Of a DNA stretch of 64,000 bases, positions 1-12,372 are shown in pieces. The DNA lies in assembly GCF_001039355.2 (NCBI RefSeq), contig NW_019775136.1, positions 189,855 through 253,854 on the forward strand, read 5' to 3'. Every line of letters starts with the position of its first letter. The first letter of the stretch is position 1. The position numbers and the translations under genes were made by a program. Source of the stretch: Lingula anatina. Taxonomy: Eukaryota; Brachiopoda; Lingulata; Lingulida; Lingulidae. The notes under the pieces are model-generated. The model ran no database searches and was not told the DNA's origin. It worked only from the letters and a program-made list of their open reading frames with translations.

Positions 1-924
1 GTGGATTAATTTGTTTGTGAACTCAGCCCTAAGGTGAAGATTTTACATGGCAAAGAAATGGGATGGTAACTACAAATTAGCTGGTGGTTTTTATCAATCC
101 CCCTAAATGTTTGATGGTGCTTTTTATTATAAGTGCTTATAACAACACTGCGTTGATGGATAGAAATAAAGGTGGAAGGAGTTGGGTATCAAGAAAGAGG
201 TAGAGGTCTACCTGAATCATAATGGATGCCTTTTTAATCTTAATTTAAAGAGCACCGGAAGATGGGGAAAGCCTTAATAATAAGAGGTTCATGGGTGGAC
301 TGACAGTGTATGTAGACTTTTAGAAATCCAGTGATCAGTGCTTATTGTGTTAGAAAGAAGATCAAACAGCCATGGTGCTGGAATAGGGAGGGACATTCAT
401 TGTCTGTTTTCCTCATTAAGACCAAAAGATTCTGATATTTTTTTCCTAGCAGTAGAGAAGTGCTTATAGTGTAAGGCTGCAAAGTATCCCCTTATCATTT
501 GATATTTGCGTATTCCTTTATGGAACCTTCTTGTTGAATTGGCTTTATGCTTTTTTATTACTCCCTTTTTTTTTACAGTGCTTAGTTTTTTTTTAGTTAC
601 ATTTATTTGTCTCTCTGGTTGTATAGATGGTAGTTTAACTTGCCATAAAGTTTTTTGTCCTAGCTTTTCAATGTCCTCTTACTTTTTCTTTTTTTGGGGT
701 TGTTTTTATGAAAAATCTCTTACGCAAGTAGCATAGTCTTTCAGGTGCTACTTCTGGAACTGAAAGTATATATGTGTATATAAATATATACTGTGATGTT
801 GAAAACAAAGTGTCTTGACAATGACACTTAAAAGTCCATTTTTGTTTCTTAGTCTATTTCTATTCCACGATTCAGGATTTTACTTATTCATGATCTATTT
901 ATGTCATGTGTTATTGGTTTTCAG
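1..924. other. Presumed SLC4 intron sequence, no coding exon recognised
   Basis: I see no conserved coding exon here. The stretch ends in a good acceptor (tcag at 921-924) directly before the first recognisable SLC4 exon, and that exon needs two codon bases from an upstream exon. This is therefore most likely intron; the N-terminal cytoplasmic domain of the transporter should lie beyond the left edge. Confidence 0.6.
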
Positions 925-1319
925 ATTCTTTGGAGGTTTACGAGAAGACATCAAGCGTAAGATCCCTTGGATCTGGAGCGACATAAAGGACGCATTGCAC
1001 ATACAGTGTGTTGCCTCCTTTATATTCCTGTACTTTGCCTGCCTAACTCCTATTGTGACATTTGGAGGCTTGCTCGGGGATGCAACTCACAACTACATGG
1101 TAAGATGCTGGTGTAATATAGCTATGATTTTTTTCTGGGATCATGTCTTTTTGTCCCAATATTTTCATCAAAAATGTTATGAAGCTATGGAATTTTCTTT
1201 AAAAGGTCAGATGGGATTGTGTTAGAAAAGGTGTTTTTGTGTGGAACAGAATTGAAATATCAAGAAGTAAAATATCTTAAATATGTAAGGGGTTTAAAAT
1301 TTGTGAATAGTTAAAATAC

Positions 1320-1372
<53 letters not shown>

Positions 1373-4300
1373 CAACACTATAGGCTGCCATAGAAAGTAT
1401 CCTGGCTGGAGCCATCTGTGGAATCACATATCATTTATTCTCTGGTCAGCCGCTGACCATTATAGGCAGTACTGGACCAGTGCTGGTGTTTGAAACCATA
1501 GTTTTTCATTTCTGCGAGTAAGTAAAATGATACCTTATTATACTAATTCAATTTCCAATGTTTGGTAGTAATTTGGAATGCTGCACTTGGGTTAATTAAA
1601 GTTCATCATTTTGATAATGTTATCAGAATATTATGATTTGTTTTCACAAATGTGTTCTGAATTATCTGTATGATAGACTCATTACTATCTGTCATTTGAA
1701 AGTAAACATTTTATTCTGCAGTATATGTCTGAGAAATTAACTTATTTATTTGCATGTGGCAGGATTTTAAAACTTGACCTTTTTTGAACAATGTATTTTT
1801 TTTTTAATATAAAAGCCATACCCATTGAGCAGACTAAAAAAAAACAACACCAAGTCACCACAAGCTGTTGTAATATAGTTTTTAAAACATTTTATTTATT
1901 TATTTATTTATTTATTTATTTGTTATATTTCAGAGACAACCACCTGCATTACCTCAGTCTTCGCTTCTGGATCGGCATGTGGACATGCTTGTTCTTAATG
2001 GTTATGGTGGCTTTCGACCTCAGTGCCTTAGTCCGCTATATCACACGGTTCACAGAGGAGAGCTTCGCCTCTCTCATCTCCCTCATTTTCATCTACGAGG
2101 CATTTGCGAAGTTGTTCAAAATCCAGGACTCCAGTCCCGTGAATCTGGACCCAGAGATACCGCTGACGTACGAGTGTCACTGCGTCCACCCGAATGCGAC
2201 ACTGAACTCAACCAACATCACCGACCCCGCGAGTATTCAGCACTCGAAAGAGGACATTGTGTTCCTGTTTTATGATAGACATGCCGAAGTGGAAGTGATC
2301 GTTAATGCAACCCACAATGCATCATTTCCATGGGCGTCTCTGAACAAGGCGGACTGTAAGCTGTATGGTGGGACATTGGTCGGGCCAGGTTGTGATACAG
2401 TGGAATATGTGGCAGATGTCTTCTTCTTCTCCATCCTTCTGTTTTTTGGTACATTTGTACTGGCATATGCACTCAAGGGGTTTAAGATGAGCAGGTTCTG
2501 CCCTCTCAAGGTGATTAAGTGTGGTCAATGTGTTTTTGTCAAGAGAAAAATTTTTGTTGTTGCTTATTATGTTATCAAGTGACTAAGTGGCATTTCACTG
2601 GATTTTAACTTTTGAAATTGTATTGGATTTCTATGAGACTTCGCACTTAGAAATATTTTTCAATGATGAAACCTACTGCGATTTTACCACATTGAATACA
2701 CTTCTTTTATTTTGAGACAAGACGTCTCATTATTTTGCTAAGCATCAGAGATGCTTAGTTTAGTTTGACTTTTTCATGCTACACAAAATGTTTATTTATA
2801 TATTAGTCTTAATATTTATTGTTAGTTATTACAGTCTTTATTCATTGTGTTTGTGACTCTTAACATTTACATGCTTAACTCTTACAGGTCCGTTCTGTGG
2901 TTAGCGACTTTGCTGTGTTTACTGCTATTGTGGTCATGTTGGTTGTGGATATTGTTATTGGACTTCCAACACCGAAGCTGCAAGTGCCCGACACATTTGT
3001 GGTAAGTTAAGTTATAAATTGCCATATTTTGTCTTATTGCCCAGTTGAATAAGTTAGTGTATTGATATCTCATAATTGCTAAATGGGTTTGGTCATAGTA
3101 AGACTGTAGAATTCCATACTGTACAACTCCTTATTGCACAAATCTTAATTGTCATTTGTGACTTAACAAGGTGTTTTGCAAATGTACTTATTTTTTTCAA
3201 ATGAATCAACATCATGTTTACATATCCTTTGAAGAAGAAAAATAACAATTACAGCATCTTCAATTCCTCACTGTAACAATAAATTGCACTTGGTAGGTAG
3301 TTGGAAAAATTTCTAGTGCCAAAAGGTTAAAGGATTGGGAAAATATTGTTGGTTTGCCTTAATTTAAAGTCTGTTTGTTTCCAGCCAACCAGGGCAAATG
3401 ATAGGGGGTGGGTTGTGAACCCACTGGGCAACCCATGGTGGTGTATCCCAGCAGCCATCATACCGGCTTTGCTGGCAACCATCTTGATATTTATGGATCA
3501 GCAGATTACAGCTGTCATTGTAAACAGGAGAGAAAACAAACTAGTGGTGAGTCATGCATTTCAGTGTGAACAGGGGTTTGTTGTAGAGAGAACTGGACGT
3601 TTATTTATTTATTTATCCATTGATTGATGGATTGATTGTTTGTTTGCAAATGCCCAAGTATAAGAGACCATTCCCATTGATATTTAGATCGATCTATCCC
3701 CTAGGGAGTCTCACTAGATAGCTGTCAGCTTAACCAGCTTAAATGTCTGTCCCACCTACTAAAAGCTGTAAGAGGGCAATTAACTTTTGTGTGGGCTCGG
3801 CTCCCGGAATCTGACAGCAATTTAACGTGAACCCCCAGGGAGTTAGGTGATCCAGATGGATTGATCTAAATCTGTGGGAACCCAGTCTAAGATAGATATA
3901 TTTCTGTCGATTTCTGAATATATAAAGTTTTCCTAAGTCTTACTTCAGAAAATTCCCCTTCTTACCTTTGATATATTTCTGTCAGTTACTTAATTTATAT
4001 AAGGTGCTTCAAGTTTTCTTAAGCCTTTTATNTTTATTTATTTATTTATTTATTTATTTATTTGTTATATTTCAGAGACAACCACCTGCATTACCTCAGT
4101 CTTCGCTTCTGGATCGGCATGTGGACATGCTTGTTCTTAATGGTTATGGTGGCTTTCGACCTCAGTGCCTTAGTCCGCTATATCACACGGTTCACAGAGG
4201 AGAGCTTCGCCTCTCTCATCTCCCTCATTTTCATCTACGAGGCATTTGCGAAGTTGTTCAAAATCCAGGACTCCAGTCCCGTGAATCTGGACCCAGAGAT

Positions 4301-7300
4301 ACCGCTGACGTACGAGTGTCACTGCGTCCACCCGAATGCGACACTGAACTCAACCAACATCACCGACCCCGCGAGTATTCAGCACTCGAAAGAGGACATT
4401 GTGTTCCTGTTTTATGATAGACACGCCGAGGTGGAAGTGATCGTTAATGCAACCCACAATGCATCATTTCCATGGGCGTCTCTGAACAAGGCGGACTGTA
4501 AGCTGTATGGTGGGACACTGGTCGGTCCAGGTTGTGATACGGTGGAATATGTGGCAGATGTCTTCTTCTTCTCCATCCTTCTGTTTTTTGGTACATTTGT
4601 ACTGGCATATGCACTCAAGGGGTTTAAGATGAGCAGGTTCTGCCCTCTCAAGGTGATTAAGTGTGTTCATTGTGTTTTTGTGAAGAGAACATTTTTGTTG
4701 TTGCTTATTATGTGACTAAGTGGCATTTCACTGGATTTTAACTTTTGAAATTGTATTGGATATCTATGAGACTTTGCACTTAGACATATTTTCAAAGATG
4801 AAACCTACTGCGATTTTACCACATTGCATACACTTCTTATATTTTGAGACATTATTTTGCTAAGCATCAGAGATGCTTAGTTTAGTTTGACTTTTTCATG
4901 CTACACAAAACGTTTATTTAGATATTAGTCTTTATATATATTGTTAGTTATGACAGTCTTTATTCATCGTGTTTGTGACTCTAAACATTTACATGCTTAA
5001 CTCTTACAGGTCCGTTCTGTGGTTAGCGACTTTGCTGTGTTTACTGCTATTGTGGTCATGTTGGTTGTGGATATTGTTATTGGACTTCCAACACCAAAGC
5101 TTCAAGTGCCCGACACATTTGTGGTAAGTTAAGTTATAAATTGCCATATTTTTTCTTATTTGTACCCAGTTAAATAAGTTAGTGTATCATGTTCCCATAA
5201 TTGCTTTATGGGTTTGGTCAGAGTAAGACTGTAGAATGCAAAATTTTCCATACTGCACAACTCTTTATTGCACAAATCTGGTCTTTAGTGACTTAAAGCT
5301 GTTTTGAGAATGTACTTATCAGGGGCGGATCCAGAGATATTTTCTGACAATCTTCCAAATTATCTTTGTTGATCCATCTTCCATTTTGACCGTCTTCCGA
5401 CAGAAAACATTAGATGGCTGACAATGTAAACTTGAAAATCTGACCATCTTCCAGAAGACCCAGAAGACGGCCTAAATCCACCGCTGCTTATTTCTTCAAA
5501 TGAAACAATGTCATGTTTACATATCCTTTGAAGAAGAAAAATAACAATTACAGCATCTTCAATTCCTCACTGTAACAATAAATTGCATTTGGTAGGTAGT
5601 TGGAAAAATTCCTAGTGCCAAAAGATTAAAGGATTGGGAAAATATTGTTGGTTTGCCTTAATTTAAAGTCTGTTTGTTTCCAGCCAACCAGGGCAAATGA
5701 TAGGGGGTGGGTTGTGAACCCACTGGGCAACCCATGGTGGTGTATCCCAGCAGCCATCATACCGGCTTTGCTGGCAACCATCTTGATATTTATGGATCAG
5801 CAGATTACAGCTGTCATTGTAAACAGGAGAGAAAACAAACTAGTGGTAAGTCATGCATTTCAGCTAGACTGATGTGTGAACAGGGGTTTGTTGTAGAGAG
5901 AACTGGAAGTTTATTTATTTATTTATCCATTGATTGATGGATTGATTGTTTGTTTGCAAATGCCCAAGTATAAGAGACCATTCCCATTGATATTTAGATC
6001 GATCTATCCCCTAGGGAGTCTCACTAGATAGCTGTCAGCTTAACCAGCTTAAATGTCTGTCCCGCCTACTAAAAGCTGTAAGAGGGCAATTAACTTTCGT
6101 GTGGGCTCGGCTCCCGGAATCTGACAGCAATTTAACGTGAACCCCCAGGGAGTTAGGTGATCCAGATGGATTGATCTAAATCTGTGGGAACCCAGTCTAA
6201 GATAGATATATTTCTGTCGATTTCTGAATATATAAAGTTTTCCTAAGTCTTATTTCAGAAAACTCCCCTTCTTACCTTTGATATATTTCTGTCAGTTACT
6301 TAATTTATATAAGGTGCTTCAAGTTTTCCTAAGTCTTTTAATTTAAAAGAAAATTCACCTTTTAACCATATATATGCTAGCTTTGCTATATGTTAGTTGA
6401 GGCCTTATTATATAATACACAAATTAATATGCTGATTCAACATTTCTGTCTTCAGAAAGGAGGTGGCTACCATCTAGATCTCTTCATAATAGCCTCATTG
6501 ATAGCTGTCTGTTCCCTCCTGGGTCTGCCATGGTTTGTGGCAGCAACAGTGCTTTCCATTACTCATGTACAAAGCTTGAAGAAAGAGTCAGAATGTGCAG
6601 CACCTGGGGAGACACCCAAATTTCTGGGAATAAGGTGATGATTATTACCAGATTTCAGATTCTTTATTGATAAATACCTTCACATACGAGGTACAATCAA
6701 TGACAGCATGACTAACTATAACAGAGCAATAACTAAATTACCAGTAATTTCCATACACAGTCTTGGGAGTTTTATTACCTCCATCATGAGGTAATGTTTT
6801 TGTTGCTGTTAGTTGGTTTGTCTGTTAACAGCATTATGCCACGGAGGAATTTTAATGAAATTTACCGATAGGTCACAAAAGGACCAAGGGAAGAATTATT
6901 AGATTTTGTGTTTGGTGTTAAAAGCTACAAGAGAGCTTAATGAACTCATAATCTGCAGTTGTCAACCTAGTGAGAAATAGTACAGGATTCATAATCGAGT
7001 TTAAGATAAGAATTCATGAAATATATTTTTGATACTAATATAAAATGTTTTTTATTTAAACAGAGAACAGAGAGTTACTGGTGTAGCAGTATTCTTACTA
7101 ATTGGGGTGTCTGTGCTTCTCACATCAGCGCTGAAGGTAAATAGAGTTGTATGGTTTTGAGAATCTTTGGTATTCGTTTTTAAGAGAGATGAATAAATAT
7201 GCTTTTGAAGAGTTAGGAAATTCTGTTCCCTGAATGTTTCTTTGATACCCCTTTGCAAAATATTTCATTGAAAAAAATTAATGTGTTTCTTGTCTGCTAC

Positions 7301-10300
7301 ACAAATATAGCTATGCCCTACAAAATTCTGCTATTTGTTTCAGCATCTCCCTCTGCCAATTTTATATGGTGTGTTCCTGTACATGGGAGTGTCTGCTCTT
7401 AAGGGAGTACAGGTAAGAGATGTTTATTCAGTAACTGTCTAGAGAAGTTTTAGCTTAAGCCAAGGTGAATTAGCTTGTATCACTTTGTTGTTCAAGTGAG
7501 TTTCAGTTTAAACCATGACTGTCTATAACTAAAGAAGAACAAGGAATTTTATCCAGCCATTTGAACAACAAACAGTGGAATCTTAACTTGTGTTTATCCT
7601 TAGTTNTTCCTAAGTCTTATTTCAGAAAACTCCCCTTCTTACCTTTGATATATTTCTGTCAGTTACTTAATTTATATAAGGTGCTTCAAGTTTTCCTAAG
7701 TCTTTTAATTTAAAAGAAAATTCACCTTTTAACCATATATATGCTAGCTTTGCTATATGTTAGTTGAGGCCTTATTATATAATACACAAATTAATATGCT
7801 GATTCAACATTTCTGTCTTCAGAAAGGAGGTGGCTACCATCTAGATCTCTTCATAATAGCCTCATTGATAGCTGTCTGTTCCCTCCTGGGTCTGCCATGG
7901 TTTGTGGCAGCAACAGTGCTTTCCATTACTCATGTACAAAGCTTGAAGAAAGAGTCAGAATGTGCAGCACCTGGGGAGACACCCAAATTTCTGGGAATAA
8001 GGTGATGATTATTACCAGATTTCAGATTCTTTATTGATAAATACCTTCACATACGAGGTACAATCAATGACAGCATGACTAACTATAACAGAGCAATAAC
8101 TAAATTACCAGTAATTTCCATACACAGTCTTGGGAGTTTTATTACCTCCATCATGAGGTAATGTTTTTGTTGCTGTTAGTTGGTTTGTCTGTTAACAGCA
8201 TTATGCCACGGAGGAATTTTAATGAAATTTACAGATAGGTCACAAAAGGACCAAGGGAAGAATTATTAGATTTTGTGTTTGGTGTTAAAGCTACAAGAGA
8301 GCTTAATGAACTCATAATCTGCAGTTGTCAACCTAGTGAGAAATAGTACAGGATTCATAATCGAGTTTAAGATAAGAATTCATGAAATATATTTTTGATA
8401 CTAATATAAAATGTTTTTTATTTAAACAGAGAACAGAGAGTTACTGGTGTAGCAGTATTCTTACTAATTGGGGTGTCTGTGCTTCTCACATCAGCGCTGA
8501 AGGTAAATAGAGTTGTATGGCTTTGAGAATCTTTGGTATTCGTTTTTAAGAGAGATGAATAAATATGCTTTTGAAGAGTTAGGAAATTCTGTTCCCTGAA
8601 TGTTTCTTTGATACCCCTTTGCAAAATATTTCATTGAAAAAAATTAATGTGTTTCTTGTCTGCTACACAAATATAGCTATGCCCTACAAAATTCTGCTAT
8701 TTGTTTCAGCATCTCCCTCTGCCAATTTTATATGGTGTGTTCCTGTACATGGGAGTGTCTGCTCTTAAGGGAGTACAGGTAAGAGATGTTTATTCAGTAA
8801 CTGTCTAGAGAAGTTTTAGCTTAAGCCAAGGTGAATTAGCTTGTATCACTTTGTTGTTCAAGTGAGTTTCAGTTTAAACCATGACTGTCTATAACTAAAG
8901 AAGAACAAGGAATTTTATCCAGCCATTTGAACAACAAACAGTGGAATCTTAACTTGTGTTTATCCTTAGTTAACGACAGCAAGAGAATCACTTTAAAAAA
9001 AAAAAGGGAAAATAATAATCAATGGTTATTACATTTTTTATTTACACATAATTTTAACACTGTGGCTTTGTTCATTATTAAGTCAAAGATAATTGATAAA
9101 ATCCCACTTGAATTTTTTTTTTTCGTTATAACGACATCAAAAAGAAAAAAATCATATCATTACTCTTGGTTACAGTTTGTAGACCGTCTGTTGATCATCT
9201 TAATGCCACCGAAGTACCAGCCGGACTACACCTTCCTGCGCCATGTGCCTCTGAAGCGTGTTCACCTGTTCACAGCTATCCAGCTGTTGTGTCTAATCAT
9301 CCTGTGGGTTATTAAGACCATTAAATCCATTTCTATCGCCTTCCCACTTATGGTAGGTTCCAGTCAGGTCCATCTGGGGATGTTGGGATATTGAAATGAT
9401 TCTATTGCATGCATAAAGTTTTCTTTCGAAGTGTCTGGTAGATTTTGAGCCTTTTTGGTATAACCTGTATAAACACCTACATGTTTTATATTTAACACTT
9501 AGTATTTCTAAGCAGTAAGCCATTTCATTGTTTACTAAACCTCTGTTTGATGTGACATTATTTGTGCTCCTTTGTTCATCATCTTGTATTGAAACATGCT
9601 CTCCCGATTACTGTTGATGTTTTCTATATTTTCATCTAATTTTTCTTGTTGGATTTACCTGAATTTGTAACAAATAAGTATTGATGTGCTCCTTGTTTTA
9701 TTGAGACCCAAGGTTGACAGTGAAAACTGTTGCCCAAGTTTGTGTATTTCAGTATTTATTTCTGTTAGTATTGCAAAAAAGGTGATTGATAGTTTTTAGT
9801 GGCACGTATTGTAACAAGAAGCTAGCTGTAGTCCTAGTATTTTTCACACATCCTTTTCATGCTAAAATGTAGATGTACGGAACACTATAATGTTTTCAAA
9901 AGTGAGAGAATATGAAAAAAAAAAAACTGTTTCAGTAAATAGAAATGTTCTGTTCGGTTCATTTAAAGTATGAAATTGCAAGAAAACTAATTTGCACTAA
10001 ATTTATGAAATATATGATATGCAGACTTGTAGAATTACTTAGCCTTTTTAATAGAAATTTGCTTAGGTGTTTGTTATAATTTCACTAACACGTAGTGTAG
10101 ACACGTAGAGATGGTTGTAGCTGATGCTTGCAATGTGAACCAAAGCAAGCTTAGTGTATGGCAACTAATTTGCTTCCTATCTTTAGCTGCTTGATATTTT
10201 AGAATTTTAGTTGCTAGCTCAATTACTGTAACATTTATGTATTGTTAGAGGCATTATATGTGTAGATTAATGCTAATTGGAGTAGCATACCATTAGCTAT

Positions 10301-12372
10301 TCCCTGCCTCATTATTATTTGGTTAATGAGAGAGAAACTGTTTTAATGTTAATACATTTCGATCCTTCTGAAATAGTGCATGCAGAAGCATGCAATGAAA
10401 ACACATTAATACAGTGCAAGAATATTAAAGTAGGATCAAAGTAAAATTTAGAAAATTAAATTGTAGAATTTGGTTTGTTTGAACCTGGATTGATTGTAAA
10501 ACGTATTTTAAAGTAAGCTCTAATGTTTATTGTTTGAATTACTTAATATGTAAAAAAAATGTAGTACTTATATGTAAAAACCAAAATATTTTAAGGTAAC
10601 TTGGTTTACAAGTCTTCATTAAAAATGAAGAAGTTTTCAAATCTACTTACACTTTCTTTCCCTTACATTTACCATGATTCAATTTTGCTGTCGTGTGATT
10701 TTTAAAAGATGAAATTTACATTTATAGGATGTGCACATACATCCAACAAAGCGGTAAACCAAGTTACTAATAATCTGCCAAATTACCCTTATTAAGATGT
10801 TGGGGACAATTTTATTCCCTAGGTGCTGGCCATGTGTTTTGTAAGAAAGGGAATGGACTACCTGTTCAGTCAGGAGGAACTGATGTGGCTGGACGATGTC
10901 ATGCCTAACGCTCACAGGAAGGAGAAAGAAGAGCAAGAGGAGCTGAAGAAGAAAGAAGAGGAAATGGAAAATGAAGAGGTATCTGTTAGATATAGAGTGA
11001 CAGTTACATATATTTTATAATACAAAAGTTATGTTTGTTATTGCTCAAAGCATGCTGAATATTTCAAAAATTACAGTTGCATTTGATATTTTATTTCTGT
11101 TTCAGTGTGTTAAAGAAAGACAAAATTGAAATAAATAAATAAAAACATAAATAAATAAATAGTTAAGTATCAAGTTTTCTTACTTTTATTTCAAATCAGC
11201 AGAAAAATAATAATAATTTATTAACAAACTCATATGGAACTGGACTTATGAGAATTCTCCTTTTGCATTTTCAGCGGGAACGCAGAGAGAGTATAGTGAG
11301 TAACCCCCAGGTTAAATTGACCAGGACAGGCACCCTAGAGGTCCCACTGACCAGTGGGAACATCATGAGAATTCCCGCCAATAAACTCAATCAGCTCAAC
11401 ATCTCTGAGGGGATAGCCAAATCTTCACTCTGGAAGACCATTAATGAGACCAGTCAGGTAGACATGAATAAGCACCAGAAAGCTGCAGAAAACCAGTCAC
11501 CAACAACAAGGTGAGTAACACACACAGTGCCAGCTCAAGTGTTGTATTTGGAATTCAACAGAGCTGTGCAGAAATGGATTGTGCATAGAACTTGGTGACA
11601 AGTACAATATTTGACTCCTACAGGCCACATAAAGGATAATTGCTTTATGCTACTGCGGGCCTTGGAGTTTGGAGCACAAATGCCCAAATAAATGACTTGA
11701 GCCACAAATTAACTATTGCACGGTATATTTAGTAGACACGAACACAACGTCAGAGCAGTTCATATGTGGTAATGCTGTGTTCTTGGTTACTAATTTTACA
11801 TTCAGGTTCTAATTCATGGCTGGAGTCATTAATATAGGCATTTGTGCTCACTAATCTGAGGCTCGAGTTTGCAAATGCCGTATCTGTTTATAAGGCCTGT
11901 TCTAGTTTTTTTTCTCAAATCCATCCATAGTATAACTTTGAAAGTGTGGATTTTTGATGTAACATATCAAGTAAGGATTTGTGCTGTATGTTGAACTTGG
12001 GGATCATTTTTTATCCCATTAAAAGTGTGGGTTATTTCAGGTCACAGTGAGTCACTTATTGCTTGAAAGTAGTTGTCATTTCTGTCAAAGTTTGTCAAAA
12101 AAAAAAAAAAAAATCATTTTCCTCATTATAAATGTTGCCTTCAAATCAGTGTTTCAATATTTCTCCTTTACAGACGTAGACTTAATCCTGGTCCTCAAGA
12201 TAAAAGTTCCCACAGTCCCAAGCCCGGGGCCCGCGAGCACTCTCCCATGCATCTAGACAGTATAAAAGAGGAGGGCGGAGGAGGCCAGGACAAGAAGCCA
12301 AATGTTAAATTTTTAATCTTTGATGAGGAGGGAGATCCCTTAATGACGGCAGAGCAGGAGGACACGGTATAA
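925..12372 (+). CDS. SLC4-family Na+-coupled bicarbonate transporter, membrane domain and C-tail (5' partial)
   Basis: Secondary-active HCO3-/CO3-- transporter of the plasma membrane used in pH regulation; the closest family resemblance is to the NBC/NDCBE branch. Exons: 925-1099, 1384-1517, 1934-2510, 2888-3001, 3385-3546, 6456-6634, 7064-7136, 7344-7412, 9176-9352, 10823-10978, 11275-11510, 12174-12372. Counting each repeated exon once, all phases join and give 749 residues plus TAA. Diagnostic blocks seen: [109 protein letters not shown] and LMWLDDVMP. The third extracellular loop carries C-x-C, two more Cys and five N-glycosylation sequons, as in NBC proteins. The tail is Lys/Glu-rich and ends EDTV, a possible PDZ ligand. 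Exons 3-5 and 6-8 occur twice because of assembly overlaps. The exact SLC4A member is not assigned. Confidence 0.93.
1321..1372. repeat. (ATT)n microsatellite
   Basis: About 17 ATT units in the SLC4 intron, ending some 10 nt before the acceptor of the exon at 1384. Confidence 0.95.
1884..4031. repeat. Left member of assembly-level duplicate (SLC4 exons 3-5)
   Basis: Starts in a (TTTA)n tract and carries exons 1934-2510, 2888-3001 and 3385-3546 with their introns. The same order, with identical exon lengths (577, 114 and 162 nt), returns at 4033-6334. Exons are nearly identical; introns differ by substitutions, small indels and one MITE. The segment stops at the N at 4032. Confidence 0.9.
3661..3891. 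mobile_element. Foldback MITE, family A (copy in contig 1)
   Basis: The ends are imperfect inverted repeats: the left end reads AGACCATTCCCATTGATATT and the right end, reverse-complemented, begins AGACTGGGTTCCCACAG and continues with a matching TTTAGATC block. The roughly 230-bp element has no coding capacity. A related element lies at 57230-57489, so this is a dispersed family. It sits in the SLC4 intron after exon 5. Confidence 0.7.
4032..4032. other. Single-N contig join 1
   Basis: An isolated ambiguous base. Left sequence ends at the equivalent of about 6334; right sequence restarts in the TTTA tract equivalent to about 1890, two kilobases back. This is the signature of two overlapping contigs abutted without merging. 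Confidence 0.85.
5320..5486. mobile_element. Short hAT-like MITE, present in one allele only
   Basis: A 167-bp insert starting CAGGGGCGGATCCAG and ending in the reverse complement of CAGCGGTGGATTTAG, so imperfect terminal inverted repeats. It is flanked by cttat on both sides. The corresponding intron in the other copy (near 3180) reads straight through gtacttattt, an empty site. No coding capacity. Confidence 0.75.
5971..6201. mobile_element. Foldback MITE, family A (allelic copy in contig 2)
   Basis: Same element at the same intron position as 3661-3891, differing at only a few bases. It is the allelic counterpart, not an independent insertion. Confidence 0.7.
6240..7605. repeat. Left member of second assembly overlap (SLC4 exons 6-8)
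   Basis: Carries exons 6456-6634, 7064-7136 and 7344-7412. It is almost identical to 7607-8971, with only a handful of single-base differences seen in about 1366 bp, and it ends at the N at 7606. Confidence 0.92.
6774..6930. repeat. Dispersed repeat resembling a widespread metazoan MITE/SINE-like element
   Basis: Begins with a small hairpin (attacctc ... gaggtaat), followed by a GTTGGTTTGTCTGTTAACAG-like block and then gaggaattttaatgaaatttac, ggtcacaaaaggaccaa and attagattttg. This order resembles a repeat consensus I recall from many marine animals; that match is from memory and unverified. The allelic copy lies at 8141-8296. Confidence 0.45.
7606..7606. other. Single-N contig join 2
   Basis: Isolated N. 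Left sequence ends at the equivalent of 8971; right sequence restarts at the equivalent of 6240, so about 1.37 kb is repeated across the join. Confidence 0.85.
7607..8971. repeat. Right member of second assembly overlap (SLC4 exons 6-8)
   Basis: Second copies of SLC4 exons at 7823-8001, 8430-8502 and 8710-8778, with lengths 179, 73 and 69 nt identical to the left member. From 8778 the gene continues to the single-copy exon at 9176. Confidence 0.92.

Larger units (their letters stand above)
4033..6334. repeat. Right member of assembly-level duplicate (SLC4 exons 3-5)
   Basis: Carries the second copies of SLC4 exons at 4076-4652, 5010-5123 and 5684-5845, lengths identical to the first set. The exon at 3385-3546 ends in phase 0 while the exon at 4076 needs two preceding bases, so splicing 3546 to 4076 would break the frame; the copies are alternatives, not serial exons. 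This copy alone carries the MITE at 5320-5486. Confidence 0.9.

Noticed and set aside
1934-5845. Mutually exclusive or tandemly duplicated SLC4 exons 3-5 as a real alternative-splicing cassette
   Set aside because: Whole introns are repeated along with the exons, an N sits at the boundary, exon proteins are essentially identical, and serial splicing would break the frame.
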